The notes under the pieces were generated by a model. The model ran no database searches. It was not told where the DNA came from and saw only the letters and a list, made by a program, of their open reading frames with translations. Both the position numbers and the translations under genes were made by a program. DNA of 64,000 nucleotides, from NCBI GenBank assembly GCA_965206395.1, contig CBDBJK010000005.1, positions 21,329-85,328 on the forward strand. Direction: 5' to 3'. Of the stretch, positions 56,515 to 64,000 are shown one piece after another. Source of the DNA: CBDBJK01 sp965206395. Lineage in GTDB: Bacteria; Chloroflexota; Dehalococcoidia; Lucifugimonadales; CATOSD01. Within the stretch, counting starts at the first letter, position 1. Each line of letters opens with the position of its first letter.

Positions 56515-57711
56515 GGATGCTCTGAATAAGTCCCGATGGCTTGTGGGATAGTAAAATAGGGCCAAGGCCTGAAGACGGGGGAGGAGAGGCAATGAACCAG
56601 CCGACGTTTGCGGACTTGGACTACGAGAGCAAGAAGCGAAAGACTCGCCGGGAGAAGTTCCTTGAGCGCATGGATGGACTGATCCCTTGGGAAGAGTTGG
56701 AAGAGCGCATTCGACCGTTCTATCCCAAGGCCGGTCGTGGTCGGCGGCCCTACGAGTTATCGGTGATGCTACGGATACACTGCGTGCAGTTGTTTTACAA
56801 CCTGAGCGACCCTGGGATGGAGGACATGCTCTATGAGGTCGAATCGGTGAGGCGGTTCGTAGGGCTGAGACTGCCTGGGCCGCTGCCGGACGAGACGACG
56901 ATTCTGAACTTCCGCCACCTGCTGGAAGAGCATGAGTTGGGCGCGGGTCTGTTCGAGGAGATCAACCGCTATCTGGAGTCCAAGGGTCTCCGTCTTCAGG
57001 AGGGGACGATAGTGGACGCGAGCATCATAGCGGCGCCCTCATCGACGAAGAATCGGGCTAAAGAGCGCGACCCAGAGATGCACCAGACGAAGAAGGGTAA
57101 CGAGTGGCACTTCGGGATGAAGGTGCACATCGGTGTGGACTCGCAGACGGGAGTGGTGCACAGCATGACCACGACATCTGCGAACGTGCATGACCTGACT
57201 GAGTTGCCCCGGTTGCTGCACGGTGGGGAGTCTCAGGTGTGGGGAGATGCTGGGTATCAGGGAGTTGACAAGAGGCCGGGGAACCGGGGCTTGGACGTGG
57301 AGTGGCAGGTGGCGATGAGGCCCGGCCAGCGTCGGAAGCTGGAGCCTGGGAGCCCTGAGGCGGTGTCGGAGAAGCGCAAAGCGTCGGTCAGAGCTAAGGT
57401 GGAGCATCCGTTCCTGTACATCAAGCGGCACTTCGGCTACGCCAAGGTCCGCTACAGGGGGCTGTCCAAGAACACGCAGCGGCTGATGACGCTGCTGGGG
57501 TTTGCCAACTTGATGAGGGCCGAACAGTACCTGGCGGCGTGAGACCTTGTATAAGTGCGCCCAAAATCAGGGCTAAGGGCGGCGAAAGGCCCTGTCAGGG
57601 CCGGTTGTAGGCCGACAATAACCCTCACCACGGTGCCATGAGGCAATTTAACGCCCCCAAAACCACTCCGGTCAACTCGGCCCAGCCTGAAGCCGATTGT
57701 TCAGAGCATCC
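56515..57711 (+). mobile_element. IS5-group element, 1197 bp
   Basis: Ends GGATGCTCTGAA and TTCAGAGCATCC, flanked by CTAG at 56511-56514 and 57712-57715, the 4-bp target typical of the IS5 group. Confidence 0.92.
56592..57542 (+). CDS. tnp: IS5-group transposase
   Basis: 316 residues in one frame, MNQPTFADLDYESKKRKTRREKF onward; the upstream extension to 56541 is unlikely because AGGAGAGGC precedes 56592. Catalytic residues: Asp in TIVDASIIAAPSS, Asp in VWGDAGYQGVDKR, Glu in KVEHPFLYIKRHFGYAKVRYRG. All are intact, so the element may be active. Confidence 0.95.
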   Translation: MNQPTFADLDYESKKRKTRREKFLERMDGLIPWEELEERIRPFYPKAGRGRRPYELSVMLRIHCVQLFYNLSDPGMEDMLYEVESVRRFVGLRLPGPLPDETTILNFRHLLEEHELGAGLFEEINRYLESKGLRLQEGTIVDASIIAAPSSTKNRAKERDPEMHQTKKGNEWHFGMKVHIGVDSQTGVVHSMTTTSANVHDLTELPRLLHGGESQVWGDAGYQGVDKRPGNRGLDVEWQVAMRPGQRRKLEPGSPEAVSEKRKASVRAKVEHPFLYIKRHFGYAKVRYRGLSKNTQRLMTLLGFANLMRAEQYLAA

Positions 57712-57764
57712 CTAGACGAGAAGATACTCGGGAAGTTTGATGACAAGGCAGACCGCGCGGCCTG

Positions 57765-58119
57765 CAGGCTGTCCAACACACTGGAAGCCGACTCCTGCGT
57801 TGATGCATTGGAGGAGGCGTTGAGCAGGGACCTGCCTGGGGTATTCAACACGGACCAAGGGAGTCAGTTCACCTCTGAAGCCTTCACCTCGGTACTGGTG
57901 GCTCATGGAGTGAGGATCAGCATGGACTCAGTAGGCAGCTACATGGACAATGTGTTCGTGGAGCGGCTGTGGAGGAGCGTGAAGTACGAGGAGGTGTATC
58001 TGAAGGCGTACGAGAGTGTGGCAGAGGCCAGGGCCGGAATTGGAGCTTACCTGAGATTCTACAACGGCGAGCGCCCTCACCGGTCATCCCTCAGGACCAG
58101 CGGCCCTCGACCGCTCTGA
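57765..58119 (+). pseudogene. tnp: IS3-family orfB remnant
   Basis: SNTLEADSCVDALEEAL, VFNTDQGSQFTS, SMDNVFVERLWRSVKYEEVYL and FYNGERPH are the C-terminal half of an IS3 integrase-type transposase. The N-terminal half and the left end are missing. It is fused in frame to the DUF4238 remnant. Confidence 0.88.
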
Positions 58120-58356
58120 GACCCGCCGTTCACCGAGGAACACATCCAACCCAGCCGGCGACGCCTTGCGATAGACCTCTTCCAGCGCGGGGATGAAGCT
58201 CTCCTTACCCCGCCAGAACGGGAAGCTACCCAGCCGTTTGGGTAAACTCCCCAGGAACCGCTACAACTCCTTCTTCGTGTCTGCTAGCGAGTTGGAGGGG
58301 GAGAAGGGCATCCGCGTGGCTCCTGTGGCAAATCCAATTCTGCGCTAGGCTTTGCT

Positions 58357-59385
58357 CTATTCGGCTGACGCTGCCTGTTCCTCAAAGTAGGAGGTATGGT
58401 CCTCGTAATCAAGGGCGATCAGCATCCCGCCCGGGTACACACCTTTGTTAGTGACGTGTGGGATTATGTGACAGTGGAACACCCATGTACCCGGGTTGGA
58501 GCCGTCTATCTCAACATCGACGGTCTGTCCCGGAGCGATGTCCTGGGTATTGACTGTTATCGGGAATTCCAATGGGTTGCTATCAAGCTGCACCACTTTG
58601 AACTGGTGTCCATGCAGGTGCATGGGGTGGTGGATCTGACCTGCGTTGATCATCCGAACCAGGACCCGTTCGTCGGACTTGATCTTCAGCAGCGAGTCCT
58701 CGAGGGTCTTTGGGAAAGAGTGGCCATTGATCGTGTAGAAACCGTTGATTTCATGTAGCAACAACGTATACTCTCGATCATATAGGGGAATTCCTTCCCG
58801 CGGCTCCACGATGAAGGCCCCAAATAAGCCCCTGGCCAACTGCCTAACCGTATTTGAGTGCGTATGGTACATTGCGGTACCAGCCTTCGGAGCCACGAAC
58901 TCGTACGTCCATGAGCCGCCCGCAGGGATGTCAGGCTGGGTGATGCCGGGAACACCGTCCTGGTCGTTGGGAACCTCTAGGCCATGCCAGTGGATGGTCG
59001 TGGCCTCCGCCAGGTTGTTAGTGAAGTTGATCCGGACCTTGTCTCCGACCTTCGCTCTAATCTCTGGACCGGGGTATTGTCCGTTGTAGCCCCAAACCTC
59101 TACGAACTCCCCTTCCAACACTTCCCACTGGACCACTTCGGCGGTTAGGTCGATCTCGACGTCTGGATCAGTAAACCGGCTTCCTTCCACGCCCGCAGGT
59201 CCGTCACCCAAAGCGACTTGGGCAGGTCCGGATTTGGGCAATGCCTGGGTGGCAGCCCCCTCAACGGAAGCAGCAGCGACCGGCGTTTCGACCTCGCTGT
59301 TGTCCTTACTACATGCCGCTCCTGCAATGACCACGAGGGATAACAACGCGAAGTTCAAAAGCCCGGTTGCGATTTTGCTGCTCAT
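58357..59385 (-). CDS. Secreted multicopper oxidase
   Basis: 342 residues with a lipoprotein-type signal (LLSLVVIAGAACSKD). All four copper-binding motifs are visible: TIHWHGLE, MYHTHSN, HPMHLHGHQF and HCHIIPH. The copper sites of a laccase-type or two-domain oxidase are therefore complete; the short length fits two to three cupredoxin domains. Such enzymes oxidise phenols, Cu(I), Mn(II) or organic nitrogen compounds with oxygen at the outer side of the membrane. It is downstream of a cupredoxin lipoprotein gene (50-base gap), its likely electron partner. Confidence 0.92.
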   Translation of the reverse strand: MSSKIATGLLNFALLSLVVIAGAACSKDNSEVETPVAAASVEGAATQALPKSGPAQVALGDGPAGVEGSRFTDPDVEIDLTAEVVQWEVLEGEFVEVWGYNGQYPGPEIRAKVGDKVRINFTNNLAEATTIHWHGLEVPNDQDGVPGITQPDIPAGGSWTYEFVAPKAGTAMYHTHSNTVRQLARGLFGAFIVEPREGIPLYDREYTLLLHEINGFYTINGHSFPKTLEDSLLKIKSDERVLVRMINAGQIHHPMHLHGHQFKVVQLDSNPLEFPITVNTQDIAPGQTVDVEIDGSNPGTWVFHCHIIPHVTNKGVYPGGMLIALDYEDHTSYFEEQAASAE

Positions 59386-59434
59386 TCATGCCTCCTTAAG
59401 GTTCCTGTCATGCTCGTTCTAGCGTTTGTGACCG

Positions 59435-59869
59435 CTACTCAACGACTATCTGACCGGTCATGCCCAAGGATTCGTGGGGGATGCAAATGAGATTGTATGC
59501 CCCTGCCTTAGCGAACTCGAACGTGAACAACTCCGTCGTACCCGGGTCGATAACCACGTTGATCCCAAGCTCGTCAACCGTGAACGAATGGAACTCAGTT
59601 TGAGCGACGAGTGCGAAGGTTACCTCTTCACCGACCTTGAAGGTGAGTTCGGAAGGATCAAATCTGTACTCACCGCTCCCACTCTGGTCCCTGTTGATGA
59701 CCGTCACCGCACCGTCTGGTATAGAAGGTTCTGGTGCCGCAGCGGGAGTCTCGATAGCCGTCACGGTCGGCGCGACGGTCGCCTCTTGTTCGCCACCGTT
59801 GGAGCCACACGCGGCCGATGCGGCAGCCAGTAGCACCGCGAAAACGCCGACTACTGTTTGCCTTGACAT
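59435..59869 (-). CDS. Cupredoxin lipoprotein
   Basis: 144 residues: lipobox signal (VLLAAASAACGSN), a short Thr/Pro linker and a plastocyanin-like domain. Copper ligands are His in TEFHSFTVDEL and the C-terminal Cys-His-Met set in YNLICIPHESLGMTG. It would carry electrons outside the cell, probably for the multicopper oxidase encoded next. Confidence 0.92.
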   Translation of the reverse strand: MSRQTVVGVFAVLLAAASAACGSNGGEQEATVAPTVTAIETPAAAPEPSIPDGAVTVINRDQSGSGEYRFDPSELTFKVGEEVTFALVAQTEFHSFTVDELGINVVIDPGTTELFTFEFAKAGAYNLICIPHESLGMTGQIVVE

Positions 59870-59950
59870 ACAGTGACCTCCCCGTTTACGAGACTGCTCT
59901 CAGTGTTCCATCAACCCGCTTCGATGGGTAGCCCTCTCGCCAGCTTCAAT

Positions 59951-59994
59951 TATCCATATTGTAGCAGACGACTATCCATATTGTAGCAGACGAC
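59951..59994. repeat. Perfect 22-bp tandem duplication
   Basis: 59951-59972 and 59973-59994 are identical (TATCCATATTGTAGCAGACG...), upstream of the cupredoxin gene. Each unit holds TATTGTA, so the duplication may double a promoter or operator part. Confidence 0.85.
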
Positions 59995-60036
59995 CTGACC
60001 TCCGAATGACCTTACTCCGAGTCTAGTGTCATTGGC

Positions 60037-61277
60037 TAGTGGTTCAACGTTTTTGTATTGATGGGTAGAGTGACTTTAGCTTGATGCGCGCATCCTCGGT
60101 AGTGAAGCGCCAATCCACTCGTATCACATCCCGGTTGCGTTGATTCTGCCAAGCATTGACCTCGCCGCGCAGGATGTCTTGATTGGCAATCCGTCGGTCC
60201 AGGCACTGTCGAGCCAGCACACCGATCTCTATCTCCGCCATATTCAACCAACTCCCGTGTTTGGGAGTGTAGTGTATCTCCAGTCGCTCAGCTATACGCC
60301 TCGCCTCAGCAGGCTCGAATGCCTCGTATAGCGAGGACAGCTTGTGAGTGTTGAGATTGTCCATTACCAGCACGATCCGGTCTCTGTCAGGGTAGTCCTC
60401 GTCGACCAGTTTCTTTATCACATGCGCCCAGTCCACCTTCGTGCGACGCTCTCTGACCTCGACTCGGCGCCATCCGTCCAACGGTGCAAACAGCATGAAC
60501 AGGCTGCTCACTCCATTGCGCTCGTATTCGTAGTCGTATGCCGCCGATAAGCCGGGCGCTGCGAGACGCGGCACTCGCGTCTCCTTGACTTGCTGTTTGC
60601 TCGTCTCATCCATGCACACCAGAACCTCATTCCCATCGTACGGCCGTTGGTAGACCTCCAGTACGTCTTCCATCGCGCACACAAACTCCGCGCTCTGACC
60701 GGGCGGGATGCACCAACTCTGCTTCAGCCACGGCTTCAGTTCGTTTTTTTTTAAGCGCCTGGCGAACCGTCTCGGTGCTAATGGTCCCGACTATCTCACA
60801 CTCGACCAACTGGTCAGCCAACAGCTTCAGGGTCCAACTGGCACGCCCCTCCGGCGGTTCCCCGCAGGCCATCGCTATCAACCGTGCTTCACCTTCGCCG
60901 TCCAGTCTCTTTTGACGCCGACGCAGTTGCTTTTTGCGATTCAGCGCAGACTCGACCCCCTCCTCCACACAGCGCTTGCGTATTCGCTCGACCGTTGACT
61001 GTCCCACACCGAGCGCGCTGGTGATGTCCGCGTCCTTCATTCCCCCGTCCGAGCGTGACTCATCGCTCATCAGCAGAATGCGCGCATGGGTCTGTTTGTA
61101 CGCCGCAGCCCGACCGCGTGAGACCAAGGCGTTGAGTTCCTGTTGTTCGTCGGTAGTCAGTCTGATACGGTACTTCTTGGTAGACATCATGGTTCCTCCT
61201 CGGTTCAACGTTACGATTCAACCCCCAAGAGGAACAATGACTATCATGGTATTCATTTCAATGATGTTGGACCACTA
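60037..61277 (-). mobile_element. IS630-family element, copy 6 (short form)
   Basis: 1241 bp without the 12-base duplication. It shares the ATTCAACC variant with copy 5, so short/long form and this variant do not sort together. It caps the 3' end of the second terminase gene. Confidence 0.9.
60044..61190 (-). CDS. tnp: IS630 transposase (copy 6)
   Basis: Intact two-frame gene. One residue differs from copy 1 (VPRLAAPG for VPRPAAPG). Confidence 0.88.
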
Positions 61278-62826
61278 GTGCGGACGCTGGCCCCTGACCC
61301 TCCTGCATCGTAATAGAGAGCTTTAGTACCTACGTCCCGGCAATGCTTATCAAGTCTCTCCAACGTAGCAGCGTCAGAATCGTCCCATTGCTCCGCAGAG
61401 ACGATAACCGGGCCAATGAGTGTTACTATAGACGTGCGATCTGCCCCAGTCTCAGCAATACGGAATCCAACAAACGGACGCTCTGAGGCAACGATCCGCC
61501 CGATATCCCGCTTGTACTTGTGATAGGCGTCCACGCGGACCTGCACCATGCTCCGGGGCAGAACCGACTGGACGCGGTCTTGTTGAGTCAACGCAGTCAT
61601 AGCGCCGGACATACCGTCCACCTGATCGTCGTGAGTACCCAATGGAAAACTCCTCATCTCGTTCGTTAGATCACGCACCCAGGGGGCTTCACTGCGCAGG
61701 CTCACCAGTCCGTTCGACACGGCGGCGGCAAGAGGGCGCGCCCTCTCTGCTTTGCTGCCGCTGGATCGGACGCCCCGGAAGTCTCGCCCCTGGAGGACAT
61801 GACGGGCATAGTGGTCAATCACTATCACTCCAGCGCTACCAGGTTCCTGCTCAATGCGCACTGGAACATTGGGGCCGTCTATCTGCGCCTGAGCCCTAAC
61901 ACGAACCTCCACCTCGGCGGGGCCTTCGCGGAACCGCTGCACGTCCTGCACCTGGTAAGCCCCGTCCTCAACTCCCATGAGAATGCCAGCCGTCCAGTCA
62001 GGATCAACGCCTTCCTTCTGCTCCGTAGCGGCGAAGTCCCAATACCGGACACGTTGCCTGAATTCGCCCTCGACATAGTATTTGAGCTTTGACACGTCCA
62101 GCACCCCGCCAGACAATTGCACGTCCCAGTCGCCTTCCTCGAGCTGCTTACGGGTTACAGGATCAAGATGAGCTAGTTGCTTCCGGTACTCATCCACATC
62201 TAGGCCTGGATTATCGGTCATCAGGCCAGGCAAGTACACAACGTCATGCCCATCAGCGCCGTTGACGTAGGTGTCCTTGAGCCAATCGTGGGAGACGTCA
62301 CCGGGATTGCTAGCCAGTCTATACCGTGCAGGGATGGGGTCAACTTTGGATTTGCGAATCCGAGAGTGAAGATATCTTAGTTGATGGCTGGGTATCTGGC
62401 TCGCTTCGTCAATGCCTATGAAGTGAACCTCAGCCCCCTGATAACGAAAGTGATCCCTCACGCTGGCTAGGTAGCCAAACGTAATACGGGCACCAGAAGG
62501 AAAATAGCACGTCTTATCAGAGTGGCTAAACCTAGCGCCCTCCACGCCGTCCCACCAATCTATCGCACGGTCCATGATAGCACCTGGAAGGCTCAGGTCA
62601 GCGTAGGTCTTGCGGAGTATCACGCTCGGTAGTGGGGATACTGGACGTACTGGACGGCGGCCATGAGTAGATAACTGGTCTTGCCTGGGCCAGCCGCGCC
62701 GCCGTAGAACAGATTAGGGCATTCCGCATAGGCCCAGAGAGCTACAAGTTGCTTATCCGATGGGTCATGCCCCCACCACGGATTATTAGAGACTGTCGGG
62801 GGCGGTATCTTCGTCTGTGTCACCAT
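61278..62826 (-). pseudogene. Terminase large subunit (module 2), frameshifted, second RNase H-like domain
   Basis: ATG 62826 and FYGGAAGPGKTSYLLM (Walker A) are in one frame; a missing base near 62622 (compare module 1, HYRALILRK) shifts the rest, which holds VHFIGIDEASQIPSHQ and the RNase H-type nuclease VRYWDFAATEQ ... THDDQVDGMSGAM. After residue 390 of that frame a second RNase H-like stretch appears (VGFRIAETGADRTSIVT, TKALYYDAGGSGASV), cut by the IS630 copy at 61277. Phage genome packaging ATPase and nuclease. The frameshift could be a sequencing error. Confidence 0.85.
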
Positions 62827-63259
62827 CTCGTAGCCTCTCGAACTCGGCCCGCTTCAGCAATACCTCATCCCACGCTTCCTGAGTCGGCTGAAAGACGTGC
62901 TGAGTTTCGGTGTCCACCTTCACCGGCCCACCGTCCTTGCCCGTGACCTCGGTACGCTTGCCGTAGTCATCTGGGAAACGTCGCTCCAGAATGAACGCCG
63001 CCGCCCTCCAGTCATCATATGCCTTGACTCGAATCTGATTCAGCAACACTTCTGCAGAGTCAGCTATCGCGCGTTGAAAATCCTTGCGAAACTCGCAATA
63101 CCTACCCCTGACCTGTGTCTCACCGGCTGTGAGCCAGCGATACAGAGTGCTCTCATCAATGTCCACTCTCACGCAGGCCAGCCGATAGGTCATACCAGCC
63201 TTCACGCTGTTAATGATGATCTCATGGACTTCCGGCGTCAGCTTCGTTGGTCTAGCCAT
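62786..63259 (-). CDS. Terminase small subunit (module 2)
   Basis: 157 residues. MARPTKLTPEVHEIIINSVKAG, TYRLACVRVDIDESTLYRWLTAG is a classic phage helix-turn-helix that recognises the packaging site; EFRKDFQRAIADS and the helical middle follow. The last 50 residues match the tail of the module 1 protein, and the 41-base overlap with TerL is the same in both modules. Confidence 0.85.
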   Translation of the reverse strand: MARPTKLTPEVHEIIINSVKAGMTYRLACVRVDIDESTLYRWLTAGETQVRGRYCEFRKDFQRAIADSAEVLLNQIRVKAYDDWRAAAFILERRFPDDYGKRTEVTGKDGGPVKVDTETQHVFQPTQEAWDEVLLKRAEFERLRDGDTDEDTAPDSL

Positions 63260-63262
63260 AAC

Positions 63263-63893
63263 CTACCCTTTGCTGGAATCCTTCCCACGCTCAGAATCGA
63301 GATACCCGTTCTCCAACGCCCACTGCGACAGCCGAGCCATCGTCGTGGGTACGCCCGGCTTGCCCAAGCGGTTGGTGCTGGTCGTCTGCAATTTTACCGC
63401 AAATACAGCCTCAAGGAAATCGCGCATCTGGTCCAGGGGTTCGATCTGGGCAAACAGCGACAAATCACCAACACGGCGTATCTCTTCAACATCCGGCGGA
63501 GTGAACGTGACTGCAACCGTCACTGTGTCCGGCGTACCAATGGATGGACGCAGGGGAGGAGGCTTCGGCACCTCCATGTCCAGAACGGCAGCGTAGGCCT
63601 GCTCCAATGGCAAGAGGCTCTCCAGCATCTGCCGCAGCACCTCCGGGTCATCCTCGCCGGCTAAGGAATTGTGAGATAGCTGGATGGCCGTCAGCCGCCC
63701 TTCGTCTACCTCACCCTCAATGGACAGGCAATCGGCTTCTACAATGCCTGCCTCATCGCTGCCTCAACGCGGTGGTGACCGCTAATGATCCGGTCACCAT
63801 ATATCAAAGGCGCAGACGACAAGGCCCCGTCGCGCCGCAGGTTCTCAGTCAGGCGCCGCATGGCTTGACCCGGCATCCTGCGGGCGTTGACCT
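63263..63893 (-). pseudogene. ParB-like nuclease-domain protein, frameshifted
   Basis: The 5' part has MPGQAMRRLTENLRRDG, IISGHHRVEAAMR with the ParB GxHR-AA motif; a shift near 63742 then leads into the second frame (VEADCLSIEGEVDEGRLTAIQLSHNSLAGEDDPEVLRQML) and ends with a C-terminal domain at 63263. About 210 residues remain. In phages such proteins precede the terminase genes, as here. The true N-terminus is lost at the adjoining IS1380 remnant. Confidence 0.75.
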
Positions 63894-63896
63894 GCG

Positions 63897-64000
63897 TATC
63901 GCATTCTCGATCTCGGCGTGACGGCGATGATCGGCCTCCAGTTCCAGCGTCTCCCCGTCCCGGTCGGTGATGAAGCCGTGATAGCTATAGGTGGCGAAGA
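63897..64000 (-). pseudogene. tnp: IS1380-family transposase fragment at window edge
   Basis: On the minus strand the edge reads YSYHGFITDRDGETLELEAD and HRRHAEIENAIR, the conserved block before the catalytic Glu of IS1380 transposases. It breaks off at about 63897 where the ParB-like sequence begins. Confidence 0.65.

Larger units (their letters stand above)
56298..57764 (+). pseudogene. DUF4238-like protein, N-terminal part, split by IS5
   Basis: ATG 56298 begins MTARSKGHHEIPKWLLKHFCW, the HHxxPxxxLKxF start of DUF4238 proteins, which are small proteins often seen in mobile or defence-rich regions. After 73 codons an IS5-group element interrupts it. Joining across the CTAG duplication gives RIKSDLDEKILGKFDDKADRAAC in frame, after which the sequence turns into an IS3 transposase remnant at about 57765. 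So the gene was broken twice. Confidence 0.6.

Overview
The window looks like a piece of a bacterial chromosome (probably a draft or metagenome-derived genome) rich in insertion sequences and broken genes. The core genes (enolase, type I GAPDH, a DUF503/YlxP-like protein, a hypoxanthine phosphoribosyltransferase fused to a nuclease-like domain) and the catabolic genes (two luciferase-like flavin monooxygenases, two ACMSD-like amidohydrolases, a GMC oxidoreductase, a hydantoinase remnant, a membrane dipeptidase) resemble what is known for Chloroflexota of the SAR202/Dehalococcoidia type. That assignment is an inference from gene content; no rRNA gene is present to test it.

Layout. 0-6.3 kb: a flavoprotein, then an operon of two small secreted paralogues, a SipW/ER-type signal peptidase and a large Ig-like surface protein. 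6.3-10.7 kb: a nucleotidyltransferase with a small partner, a MarR regulator, the nuclease-HPRT fusion, and a SET-domain gene flanked by two homologous minus-strand small RNA genes that each carry a textbook promoter. 12-29.4 kb: metabolic genes (NDH-2-like enzyme with a cyclic-nucleotide domain, SDR, enolase, GAPDH, DUF885, dipeptidase), a Fic gene behind a strong palindrome, and a membrane-anchored NB-ARC/TPR STAND ATPase broken by two nested insertion sequences. 32.5-43 kb: catabolic genes, many broken by single nonsense or frameshift mutations. 45.2-49.4 kb: the most interesting part, a Ro60 (TROVE) gene preceded by three tandem Y RNA genes and followed by a tRNA/tRNA-like cluster. 49.5-51.7 kb and 61.3-63.9 kb: two related, mosaic phage packaging modules (TerS, TerL, portal remnant, methyltransferase, ParB-like). 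51.7-60 kb: repeated lipoproteins, several IS elements, a multicopper oxidase and a cupredoxin.

Mobile elements. Six nearly identical IS630-family copies (1241 or 1253 bp) are present, at 10755, 22717, 29805, 31264, 47300 and 60037, plus two identical 880-bp IS5/IS427-type elements, one older IS427-type element, one 1197-bp IS5-group element and IS3 and IS1380 remnants. Removing them on paper restores open frames across the Ro60, STAND and lipoprotein genes, so these insertions are recent. Recent IS expansion together with many fresh pseudogenes suggests a genome under relaxed selection, as in a lineage moving to a restricted or host-associated life (inference).

The Ro60 locus. The first Y RNA folds on paper as a circularly permuted tRNA containing an anticodon-like arm, a T arm, a 7-nt acceptor-like helix closed by a GAAA tetraloop, and a D arm, all on a two-part stem. 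All three Y RNAs share an asymmetric internal loop (CAGYAAG on the 5' side) and a TACTTCG motif although their helices differ in sequence. boxA-like antitermination sequences lie before and inside the array. An IS630 copy splits Ro60 immediately before its MIDAS motif.
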